DNA from: Verrucomicrobiota bacterium
GTDB lineage: Bacteria; Verrucomicrobiota; Verrucomicrobiia; Limisphaerales; UBA9464
NCBI GenBank assembly: GCA_017302195.1
Contig: JAFLEG010000011.1
Span: 1 to 17,895 of the forward strand
Length of the DNA: 17,895 bases
Direction of reading: 5' to 3'
The notes under the pieces are model-generated. The model was not told the DNA's origin, did not search any database, and saw nothing but the letters and a program-made list of their open reading frames with translations. The position numbers and the translations under genes were made by a program. Below, one piece after another: positions 1 through 5,989 of the stretch (position 1 is its first letter; the number at the start of each line of letters is the position of its first letter).

Positions 1-134
1 ACAACCGCCCTCCGTGTTCGCCAGGTGCACTGCCATGACCAAACTCCATCAGACCCCAAGCCCGGGCGCCACCACAATCGCCCTAACCCGCTCTACCCCA
101 ACCTCACTTCACCCTCCTTGCTCACCGTCCTGTG
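1..134. other. Gene-poor left edge; possible gene start leaving the window on the minus strand
   Basis: This stretch lies downstream of the glycosyltransferase stop. The only hint of coding is on the minus strand: an ATG at 36-34 opens twelve codons (MAVHLANTEGGC) that run off the left edge. It is preceded by a GGAG about 7 nt upstream, one of the few Shine-Dalgarno-like sequences in the window. Twelve codons cannot establish a gene or a family. No hairpin terminator for the glycosyltransferase was recognised here. Confidence 0.25.
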
Positions 135-815
135 TCACCACCCCCCCTGGTAGGTCTTGCTGAGGCTTTCCGGGGAGGCGCCCAGGTGCCAGCGCAGGTT
201 GATCAGGCCCATGAGCAGGTAGGTGCGCAGCGGACCCCGGCGGCGGAAGCGGCGGGCGGAGGTGGAGACCGCGGCCCGGGCCAGCGCGAGCCGGCCATGG
301 GGGCGCAGCGCCGCGCAGAGCAGGTGCTCCTCCATCAGGGGCACGTCGGGCACACCGCCACACGCCACCAGCACCTCGCGTCGGACGAAGATCGCCTGAT
401 CGCCGTAGGCAAACTGCAGCCACCGCATCCGAAACCGGCATCGCAGCCGGGAACCGCGGGTCATCCATGGCGGGTTGCGGAAGGCTTTTTCAAAGGCGCC
501 ACCGACGACACCCGGTGAGGCAAGCACCTGACGGATGGCAGCGCCGGCCTCCGGCGGCAGCCAGGTGTCGGCGTGCAGGAGCAACACCACGTCGCCCACG
601 GACTCGGCCGCACCGCGACGGAGTTGTCCGCCGCGTCCGGAGGGGCCGCTGATCACCCGGGCTCCGGCGTCCCGGGCGAGGCCTGGCGTGCCATCGGTGC
701 TGCCGCCGTCGCTGACCAGGACCTCGGAGACCTCGGGAATCCTCCCGACATGCCCCAGGGTGGCGGGCAGTTCCTCCGCCTCGTTGAGCGTGGGGATGAC
801 GACGGAGATCGTCAT
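135..815 (-). CDS. Family 2 glycosyltransferase, TIGR04283 (arsenosugar/rSAM-selenodomain-associated transferase 2) type
   Basis: A 226-residue GT-A fold glycosyltransferase, the usual length for this short family. The N-terminus MTISVVIPTLNEAEELPATL is a classic GT2 start. DGGSTDGT (36-43) is the nucleotide-sugar binding loop, HADT (81-84) stands where the metal-binding acidic motif is expected, and GDQAIFVRR (138-146) followed by PLMEE (159-163) matches the acceptor and catalytic-base region of TIGR04283 proteins. A basic C-terminal stretch ends in LGASPESLSKTY, also typical of the family. No membrane segment is obvious, so it is probably cytoplasmic or membrane-peripheral. The family is named from genomic association with arsenosugar or radical-SAM genes, none of which is visible here. 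It starts 9 bp after the kinase stop and is almost surely cotranscribed with it. The sugar donor and acceptor are unknown. Confidence 0.85.
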   Translation of the reverse strand: MTISVVIPTLNEAEELPATLGHVGRIPEVSEVLVSDGGSTDGTPGLARDAGARVISGPSGRGGQLRRGAAESVGDVVLLLHADTWLPPEAGAAIRQVLASPGVVGGAFEKAFRNPPWMTRGSRLRCRFRMRWLQFAYGDQAIFVRREVLVACGGVPDVPLMEEHLLCAALRPHGRLALARAAVSTSARRFRRRGPLRTYLLMGLINLRWHLGASPESLSKTYQGGW

Positions 816-824
816 CGGGCGCGA

Positions 825-1730
825 TCAGAACCGGGCCAGCTTCTCCAGCTCGCGGACCCGGCGGGTGATGTCGGCTCGCGTGGCCTGGATGGTGCGCTTG
901 AGTCCGAAGCCCTCGCAGCAGAAGGACGCCACCACCGCGCCGTGGATCATGCCCCGTCGCAGATGGCTGGCCGGCGATCCCGACTTCTGGGCGGCCATGT
1001 AGCCAAGCAGCCCGCCGACGAAGGAATCCCCCGCCCCGGTGGGATCCACGACCTTCTTCAAGGGATAGGCCGGGGCGACGAACAGGCCGTCCGGACCCGA
1101 GAGCAGGGATCCATGCTCCCCCTTCTTGATGATGACGTATTTGGGACCCAGGCGATGGATCCGGTGCAGCGCCGACACCACGTTGTCATCCTGCGTCAAC
1201 TGGCGCGCCTCCCCGTCATTGAGCACCAGGCAGTCCACCCGCTTGAGCAGCCGCAGCAGGTCCTTCAGGGCCACGTTGAGCCAGAGGTCCATGGTGTCGG
1301 CGATCACGAACTTTGGACGCGTGAGCTGGTCCACCACCGCGTGCTGGATGCCAGGGGCGATGTTGGCCAGCAACACGTAGGGAGCGGTCTCGTAGGCGCC
1401 GGGCAGCTTGGGGGACCAGTGCTCGATGACCCCCAGGACCGTATTGAGGGTCCGGCGGTTGTTCATGTTGACCTCGTACTCGCCGTGCCAGTGGAAGGTC
1501 TGGCCGCCCTTCACGCGTTCGAGTCCGGCGAGATGGATGCCCCGCGAAGAAAACAGGTCCAGATAGCGGGTCGGGAAGTCATCCCCCACGACCCCCACCA
1601 GGTGGACCGGCGAAAAGAAGCTGGCCGCCACCGCGGCATGGCTGGCGGAGCCGCCCAGGAGACGGGGATTGCTGCCTTTGGGGGTGCTGATGGAATCCAG
1701 GGCGGTGGTGCCGACGACGAGGACGCTCAT
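825..1730 (-). CDS. PfkB-family carbohydrate kinase
   Basis: A 301-residue ribokinase-like kinase that should transfer phosphate from ATP to a sugar or nucleoside hydroxyl in the cytoplasm. It begins with a Rossmann-like strand (MSVLVVGTTALDSI) and the substrate-binding GGSASHAAVAAS segment (26-37). The C-terminal PfkB signature DPTGAGDSFVGGLL (229-242) carries the anion hole GAGD and the catalytic base Asp235. LVLNDGEARQLT (168-179) matches the region before the ATP site, where the family has an N-x-x-E motif. The substrate cannot be read from the sequence, and adenosine, ribose, fructose or a nucleotide-derived sugar are all possible. The start is ATG at 1730 without a clear Shine-Dalgarno. 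It is the first gene of a two-gene unit with the glycosyltransferase, so it may act on the same sugar pathway (inference). A direct repeat lies about 80-105 bp upstream. Confidence 0.9.
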   Translation of the reverse strand: MSVLVVGTTALDSISTPKGSNPRLLGGSASHAAVAASFFSPVHLVGVVGDDFPTRYLDLFSSRGIHLAGLERVKGGQTFHWHGEYEVNMNNRRTLNTVLGVIEHWSPKLPGAYETAPYVLLANIAPGIQHAVVDQLTRPKFVIADTMDLWLNVALKDLLRLLKRVDCLVLNDGEARQLTQDDNVVSALHRIHRLGPKYVIIKKGEHGSLLSGPDGLFVAPAYPLKKVVDPTGAGDSFVGGLLGYMAAQKSGSPASHLRRGMIHGAVVASFCCEGFGLKRTIQATRADITRRVRELEKLARF

Positions 1731-1807
1731 GAAATGGGTGGGGCGGTATCAGTGGAACGATGCATGCCGGGGTGACGGGGAGGGCCGCCACCCTAGCCGG
1801 GAGAGGT

Positions 1808-1836
1808 TAGGGGAGTCCCCGCGCCGTAGGGGAGTC
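1808..1836. repeat. Two direct copies of TAGGGGAGTC, 19-bp period
   Basis: TAGGGGAGTC occurs at 1808-1817 and again, identically, at 1827-1836. The copies lie on the same face of the helix (start-to-start 19 bp, near two turns). They are between the kinase start and the minus-strand hairpin, in the expected promoter zone of the kinase/glycosyltransferase unit. Read on the minus strand, the distal copy is preceded by TT, giving a TTGACT that resembles a -35 element, but no good -10 follows. Tandem sites of this type often bind response regulators; that role is inferred. Confidence 0.4.
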
Positions 1837-1855
1837 AAAATCGCGGGGGTCCAGG

Positions 1856-1895
1856 GGCCGAAAACGAGGAGGGCCGGTCCGAAGACCGGCCCTCC
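1856..1895 (-). terminator. Strong Rho-independent-like hairpin with UUCG tetraloop
   Basis: A perfect 12-bp stem: GGAGGGCCGGTC at 1868-1879 pairs with GACCGGCCCTCC at 1884-1895. On the minus strand the loop reads TTCG closed by C-G, the extra-stable cUUCGg tetraloop, and is followed by CTCGTTTTCGG. On the plus strand the loop is CGAA and no T tract follows, so orientation favours the minus strand. No annotated minus-strand gene lies upstream (1896-2308), which makes its client unclear. Confidence 0.6.
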
Positions 1896-2308
1896 CGGGT
1901 GATGGGATCCTTGACGCGCCCACCAGCGCGCTCAGTTCTGCGGCAGCACCAACAACATCCGGCGGGCCCCCACTGCCGCAGCAAGATCCCTCTGCCAACA
2001 CTTGAAGGCCGCCGGTTGAACCATCTCGCAGGGGTGGACGCTCCCAGCCCCCCGGACGTTCAAAGACGGTGAGGAAAAAATCCTGGCGTGGCCGGCGGGG
2101 TTACCTCCAGCCGGTCTGTCACGACCGCTCCCCGGAGTGGAAATTGCCGGATTGGCCTGCCGGATCAGCCCCTGGTAGCACCCCGGGGAAACCGGCGGAC
2201 CCGCCCCTTTGGCACCCCGGAACGCCGGTGGTGGAGTGCCCGCGTCGGGAGGTACTCCGGGTTCAGGTCATTGACCAGATTGGACTCCACCCCAAGGCTG
2301 ACGCCGCA

Positions 2309-3547
2309 ATGCTGTTTCCCACCCCCCGTCCTCCGGCTCAGCCCCGGCGGGTGGTGGTCACCGGGGCGGGCATCGTGACGGCCCTGGGTATCGGCTGGAG
2401 TGCCAATGCCGAAGGATTCCGGTCCGGACGGTGCGCCATTCGCCCGGTCACGTTGTTCGATGTGACCCGACAGCGCACTGGACGGGCCGCCGAAGTGGAC
2501 CTTCCCGGGCGGCTGCCCCGGAGCCGCCTCACCCCGCGCCAGGAATCCCGTCTCGACCGTGCCAGCCGAATGCTGCTGCTGGCCGCATTGGAAGCCTGGC
2601 AGCAGGCGGGCTGGACCCCGGATGGGGATCCCATTCCTCAGGTCCTGGGCACCACCAGCGCCGGCATGATGCTCGGGGAGGACTTCTACCGGCAGGCGAC
2701 TGCCCCAAAGCCCGACCGCCGACAGCAGGCGACCCGGGTCACCCACTATCAGCCCCAACGCCAGGCGCTGGACCTGGCCGATGCCCTGGGCATCGAAGGT
2801 CCGGCCCTGGTCATTGCCAACGCCTGTGCGTCCGGAGCCAACGCCATCGGACACGGGTTCGAACAGGTGCGGTCCGGACGGGCATCCCGCGTGCTGGCCG
2901 GCGGCTACGATGCCCTGTCGCAGTTGGTGTTCGCCGGATTCGACGCCCTCCAGGCGCTGTCCCCGACCTCCTGCCGGCCCTTTGCCGCCGGACGCGACGG
3001 ACTCGCCCTGGGCGAAGGCGCCGCCATGGTGTGCCTGGAGTCCCTGGATGCCGCCCGCGCCCGGGGCGCCATGATTCTTGGGGAAGTGGCGGGATACGGT
3101 GCCGCGACCGATGTCCATCATCTCACCCAGCCACACCCCGAAGGCCTCGCCGCCCTGGCCAGCATGAACGCCGCCTGCCGCCAGGCCGGAATCACCGCCC
3201 GGGACGTGGACTATCTCAACGCCCACGGCACGGGCACCCCTCTGAACGATGCCGCCGAAGCCGCCGCGATTGCGTCCTGGGCGGGCGACGCCGTGGGCGC
3301 CGTGCGCGTGAGCTCGACCAAGGCGTCCATCGGACACCTCCTGGGCGCCGCGGGCGCCGTGGAGGCCGTGGTCTGCCTGATGGCACTTCAGGGCGGATGG
3401 CTGCCGCCCCAGTGGGAGGCCGGGCCCCTGGACCCCGCCTGCCATTTCCCGGTGGTCCAGGCGCCGGAAGATCGGGCGGTGCGCTGCGTCCTGACCAACT
3501 CCTTCGGCTTTGGCGGCGCCAATGCCAGCATGGTCCTGAGGCGATGA
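2309..3547 (+). CDS. Beta-ketoacyl-ACP synthase, FabF/KSalpha-like
   Basis: A 412-residue condensing enzyme of the thiolase fold, expected to catalyse decarboxylative condensation of malonyl-ACP with an acyl chain in the cytoplasm. VVVTGAGIVTALG near the N-terminus is the canonical ketosynthase start. The full catalytic triad is visible: Cys173 in NACASGANAIG, His306 in NAHGTGTP and His343 in KASIGHLLGAAG, at spacings close to E. coli FabF. The C-terminus NSFGFGGANASMVL is also standard. I chose ATG 2309 because it gives FabF length; the open frame upstream to 2069 does not look like a ketosynthase. Its stop overlaps the start of the next gene by 4 bp (ATGA), implying translational coupling to the Cys-less partner. 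Housekeeping FabF is usually found with acpP and fabG, which are absent here, so a specialised role in a KS/CLF pair is more likely (inference). Confidence 0.92.
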   Translation: MLFPTPRPPAQPRRVVVTGAGIVTALGIGWSANAEGFRSGRCAIRPVTLFDVTRQRTGRAAEVDLPGRLPRSRLTPRQESRLDRASRMLLLAALEAWQQAGWTPDGDPIPQVLGTTSAGMMLGEDFYRQATAPKPDRRQQATRVTHYQPQRQALDLADALGIEGPALVIANACASGANAIGHGFEQVRSGRASRVLAGGYDALSQLVFAGFDALQALSPTSCRPFAAGRDGLALGEGAAMVCLESLDAARARGAMILGEVAGYGAATDVHHLTQPHPEGLAALASMNAACRQAGITARDVDYLNAHGTGTPLNDAAEAAAIASWAGDAVGAVRVSSTKASIGHLLGAAGAVEAVVCLMALQGGWLPPQWEAGPLDPACHFPVVQAPEDRAVRCVLTNSFGFGGANASMVLRR

Positions 3548-4572
3548 ATTCCCCGGAATCCACACGCCTCTTCGTCCAGGGCTGCGGCGCGGTGTCCCCC
3601 GCCGGATGGGGCGCCGGAGCGCTGAAGTCGGCAGTCGCTCAGGGCAATACCCTGCCGGTGACCCCGCTGGAGAATCCCGCCGGCAGCCTCCTGGAGGTCC
3701 GCCGGGTGCCGCCTCCACCGAGCCGTCCGGCGGTGCTGGCGCATCCCCGGCTGCGCCGCTCGAGCCTGATCTCCCAGTTCGCCTGTGCGGCCGCCCGGGA
3801 GGCGCTGGATGCCGCCGGATTCCAGGGATCCGACCGCAGCCGATGGGGAGTGGTCTGCACGGTGATGGGTGGGAGCGTGACCTATTCCAGGCGGTTCTAC
3901 GCCGAGGTCCTGGCACAGCCTTCCACGGCCAGTCCGCTGCTGTTTCCCGAGACGGTCTTCAACGCCCCGGCATCCCACCTGGCGGCGGTCTTCGGGCTCA
4001 CGGGACCCTGCGATACGCTGGTCGCCGATCAGACCGGATTCCTTTCCGGACTGGCCGTGGCCGCGGACTGGCTGGTGCGGGGCGCCGTGGACCGCTGCTT
4101 GGTGGTTGCCGCGGAGGAGGCGGACTGGAGCTCGGCTGAAGCTCATCGCCTCTTTGATCCGCAGACTCCCACCGCTGAAGGCGCCGGCGCGCTCTGCCTG
4201 AGCCGCGACCCTTCTCCGGTGGAACTGCGGTTCATCACCGATCCCGAGCTCTACACCCACCGCCGCACTCAGGCTGCCGCCGCCGAACGAGTCCGTGGTC
4301 AATGCCCCGCCGAATTCCTGGAGGCGTCCTGGCTGCAATCACCTCCCTTGGCAGAACCGCCCGAGGCCACCCTTCACGGAAGTCTGGGGGCCCTGGGCGA
4401 CGGGCTGGCTGCCGTCGGCGCCTGGACCTGTGTCACCGCCGTCCGGCGGATCCTGGACGGCCACGCCGCGCGGATCGGCGTCCACATCCATGGCGCCAAC
4501 CTCCAGTCCATGGCCGCCGGATTCGCCGCGTCCGGCCTCAGTCATCACGGCCCGCTCCTGGCGCCAATCTGA
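3544..4572 (+). CDS. Ketosynthase-like chain-length-factor (KSbeta) protein lacking the catalytic Cys
   Basis: A 342-residue thiolase-fold protein, shorter than its partner. The N-terminus (LFVQGCGAVSPAGWGAGAL) and the DTLVADQTGFLSGLAVAADW segment (158-177) align with ketosynthases, but the nucleophile position is Gln163 where the upstream enzyme has Cys173. The segment matching KASIGHLLGAAG reads HGSLGALGDGLAAVG, with Ala283 in place of the second catalytic His, and no AHGTGTP motif can be found. Cys-to-Gln replacement is the hallmark of chain length factors of type II polyketide synthases and of related subunits in aryl-polyene clusters, which form heterodimers with the active ketosynthase and set product length. 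The 4-bp overlap with the upstream gene fits equimolar subunits. It belongs near the Ketoacyl-synt_2 type proteins, but exact family assignment needs a profile search. A degraded non-functional duplicate is less likely because the frame is intact. Confidence 0.75.
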   Translation: MNSPESTRLFVQGCGAVSPAGWGAGALKSAVAQGNTLPVTPLENPAGSLLEVRRVPPPPSRPAVLAHPRLRRSSLISQFACAAAREALDAAGFQGSDRSRWGVVCTVMGGSVTYSRRFYAEVLAQPSTASPLLFPETVFNAPASHLAAVFGLTGPCDTLVADQTGFLSGLAVAADWLVRGAVDRCLVVAAEEADWSSAEAHRLFDPQTPTAEGAGALCLSRDPSPVELRFITDPELYTHRRTQAAAAERVRGQCPAEFLEASWLQSPPLAEPPEATLHGSLGALGDGLAAVGAWTCVTAVRRILDGHAARIGVHIHGANLQSMAAGFAASGLSHHGPLLAPI

Positions 4573-4594
4573 ATTCTCCCAAACCCTTACTCAC

Positions 4595-5218
4595 ATGGAC
4601 TGTTCACGCGCCCGCACCCGGGATCCGCTGGAGTGGATCGAGACCTGTCCCGAGTTCTCCTGGCCGATGGCGGAGCAGGTCCGGGAGTGGATTCTCACCT
4701 GGGAGCCGGACCTGACCGAGGCGATCAAGTGGAACATGCTCTGCTTCTCGGGCCGTAAGCTGGTTTGTGGCCTCAGCGCCTGCAAACATCACCTCGGCAT
4801 CGCCTTCTTCCGCGGTACCGAACTTGGAGACTCCGCCCGGCTGTTCAATGAGGGGGGCGAGAACAACACCCATATCCGTTCCATCGTCCTCACCACCCTG
4901 GACGGATTCCAGCGCGAAGCACTGCGCCGTCTGCTGCATGCCGCGGTCGCGCTGGATGCCGATCCGGAGATCCCGCCGGTGCCCAAGGTCAAACGCAGGC
5001 CCTGGCCGGTGCCCGACTTCTTCCAGCGCGCCCTCGACGAGCGCCGACACCGGATCGCCGCGGAAAACTTCCGCCGCCTCGCGCCCACCTGCCAGCGTGA
5101 GTACCTGGTCTGGCTGTCCACAGCGAAGCGGCCAGAGACCCGGGAACGCCGGTTGAAGGAAACCCTCGCCGCCCTCTCCCGGGGCCAGAAATGGGCGCAG
5201 CGGAAGTCCAGGGAGTGA
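4595..5218 (+). CDS. DUF1801 plus YdeI/OmpD-associated C-terminal domain protein
   Basis: A 207-residue soluble protein. Residues about 22-118 (from WPMAEQVREWIL through IKWNMLCFSGRKLVCGL to HIRSIVL) resemble DUF1801, whose hallmarks are an amphipathic N-terminal helix, an IKW.MLCF-like strand and a late R-L-x-x segment. Residues about 142-198 contain REYLVWLSTAKRPETRERRL, the signature of the C-terminal YdeI/OmdA 'bacteriocin-protection' helix. The molecular function of both domains is not established. The start is ATG 4595, the only ATG that begins with the conserved region; it lies 22 bp after the chain-length-factor stop with no Shine-Dalgarno. Spacing suggests cotranscription with the ketosynthase pair, although this family is common and scattered, so a functional link is doubtful. 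Confidence 0.75.
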   Translation: MDCSRARTRDPLEWIETCPEFSWPMAEQVREWILTWEPDLTEAIKWNMLCFSGRKLVCGLSACKHHLGIAFFRGTELGDSARLFNEGGENNTHIRSIVLTTLDGFQREALRRLLHAAVALDADPEIPPVPKVKRRPWPVPDFFQRALDERRHRIAAENFRRLAPTCQREYLVWLSTAKRPETRERRLKETLAALSRGQKWAQRKSRE

Positions 5219-5237
5219 TCCGACCCCATCTGGGGAC

Positions 5238-5265
5238 TTGCCATCAAATGCTTGCCCGGTAACGT
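5238..5265 (+). promoter_or_regulatory. Possible sigma70-type promoter for efp
   Basis: TTGCCA (5238-5243) and TAACGT (5260-5265) are separated by 16 bp, 48 bp upstream of the efp start. The -35 matches the consensus in five of six positions, the -10 only in three, so this is a weak call made in a GC-rich background where such matches are few. Confidence 0.3.
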
Positions 5266-5277
5266 CCGCGTTCCCTT

Positions 5278-5306
5278 CCGCCGGAGACGCCGGCGGATTG
5301 GCTTTT
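5278..5306 (+). promoter_or_regulatory. Hairpin with T-rich tail immediately before efp (terminator or leader attenuator)
   Basis: CCGCCGG (5278-5284) pairs perfectly with CCGGCGG (5290-5296) around a five-base loop, followed by ATTGGCTTTTC. It sits only 7 nt before the efp start codon at its T-run end. It may end the upstream ketosynthase/DUF1801 transcript, or it may lie in the efp leader and affect its expression. The two roles cannot be told apart from sequence. Confidence 0.4.
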
Positions 5307-5313
5307 CAGGCTT

Positions 5314-5874
5314 ATGGCTGTCAACGCGAACGAACTCCGCAAGGGTCAGGCGATCCTCTACAACAACGACGTGTGCGTGGTCCTCGAGGTCACCCACCGC
5401 ACGCCCGGCAATCTCCGGGCCTTCGTCCAGGCCATCCTCCGCAGCATCCGCTCGGGCCGGTCCATGGATGTCCGGTTCACCTCCTACGAAAAGATTGAGA
5501 CCGTCGCGCTCAACAGCCGGAAGATGGATTTCAGCTACAAGTCGGGCGACGACTTCGTGTTTTCCGACCCCGACACCTTCGAGGAGGTCACCATCGCCGA
5601 TGACCTGGTCGGCGACGCCAAGGACTTCCTGGTCGAGAACGGCACGGTGACCGTGACCTTCATCGAGGACAAGGCGGTCCAGGTCGAGATCCCGCCGAGC
5701 GTCGTGCTCAAGGTGACCAAGGTGGAGGGCGGCGTGCGCGGCGATTCCGCCAACAACGTCCAGCAGAGCATCGAACTCGAGACGGGCGTCACCATGCAGG
5801 CCCCCCTGTTCATCAAGGAGGGCGAGAAGATCAAGGTGGACACCCGCACCCGGAAGTACATGGAGAGGGCGTGA
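5314..5874 (+). CDS. efp: Elongation factor P
   Basis: A 186-residue translation factor, the standard EF-P length. It binds between ribosomal P and E sites and relieves stalling at polyproline. Domain I spans about 1-63 (MAVNANELRKGQAIL...), domain II about 65-128 (VALNSRKMDFSYKSGDDFVF...), domain III about 130-186 with the conserved GDSANNVQQ and PLFIKEGEKIKVDTRT segments. The tip of domain I reads HRTPGNLRAFVQ. Against E. coli VKPGKGQAF, the modified Lys34 aligns with Asn33 here; Leu34 and Arg35 follow. So neither the beta-lysylated Lys nor the rhamnosylated Arg sits at the usual place. No modification gene (epmA, epmB, earP) lies nearby. It shares strand with the ketosynthase unit but has 95 bp before it holding a possible promoter and a hairpin, so it is probably expressed separately. 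Confidence 0.93.
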   Translation: MAVNANELRKGQAILYNNDVCVVLEVTHRTPGNLRAFVQAILRSIRSGRSMDVRFTSYEKIETVALNSRKMDFSYKSGDDFVFSDPDTFEEVTIADDLVGDAKDFLVENGTVTVTFIEDKAVQVEIPPSVVLKVTKVEGGVRGDSANNVQQSIELETGVTMQAPLFIKEGEKIKVDTRTRKYMERA

Positions 5875-5945
5875 GCGGTTGAAGTGGGAACGATGAGGGC
5901 AGAGTGATGAAGTGGGGCAGTGAAGGCCCTTCTCCTGCCTCTACT

Positions 5946-5988
5946 GAACACTGAAAACTTGAAACTGAAAACTCCGGCCGCAGGCCGG
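5946..5988 (-). terminator. Terminator of the TonB operon, with short tandem repeats
   Basis: CCGGCC (5974-5979) and GGCCGG (5983-5988) form a 6-bp stem with a GCA/TGC loop directly after the receptor stop at 5990. On the minus strand the hairpin is followed by AGTTTTCAGTTTCAAGTTTTC, a T-rich tail. The tail contains two copies of CTGAAAACT (plus strand, 5951-5959 and 5965-5973). The plus strand side lacks a T tract, so this fits termination of the receptor transcript rather than of efp. Confidence 0.5.
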
Positions 5989-5989
5989 C

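Larger units (their letters stand above)
1731..2308. other. Long intergenic region between the divergent kinase and ketosynthase units
   Basis: This region has 578 bp without a convincing protein gene. It holds a 10-bp direct repeat (1808-1836) and a strong minus-strand hairpin (1868-1895), both listed separately. A 30-codon minus-strand frame (2024-1932, MVQPAAFKCWQRDL...) ends 36 bp before the hairpin, but it lacks a Shine-Dalgarno and the frame is open upstream of its ATG. The ketosynthase frame is open upstream to 2069, but that extension is Pro/Arg-rich and unlike any ketosynthase N-terminus. No tRNA or known structured RNA was recognised. Confidence 0.6.

Noticed and set aside
573..1775. 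400-codon open frame on the plus strand opposite the kinase
   Set aside because: Antisense shadow of the PfkB kinase and glycosyltransferase, both of which show family motifs.
2006..2030. GGTTCAACC on the minus strand, resembling a tRNA T-loop
   Set aside because: The flanking bases do not form a T-arm stem, and no acceptor stem, anticodon arm or D-arm could be found.
2069..2308. 80-residue N-terminal extension of the ketosynthase
   Set aside because: The frame is open but the sequence is not like any ketosynthase N-terminus, and ATG 2309 gives FabF-like length and spacing of catalytic residues.
2165..3916. 583-codon open frame on the minus strand opposite the ketosynthase
   Set aside because: The opposite strand encodes a ketosynthase with full catalytic residues; this frame has only Pro/Arg/Gly-rich low-complexity sequence.
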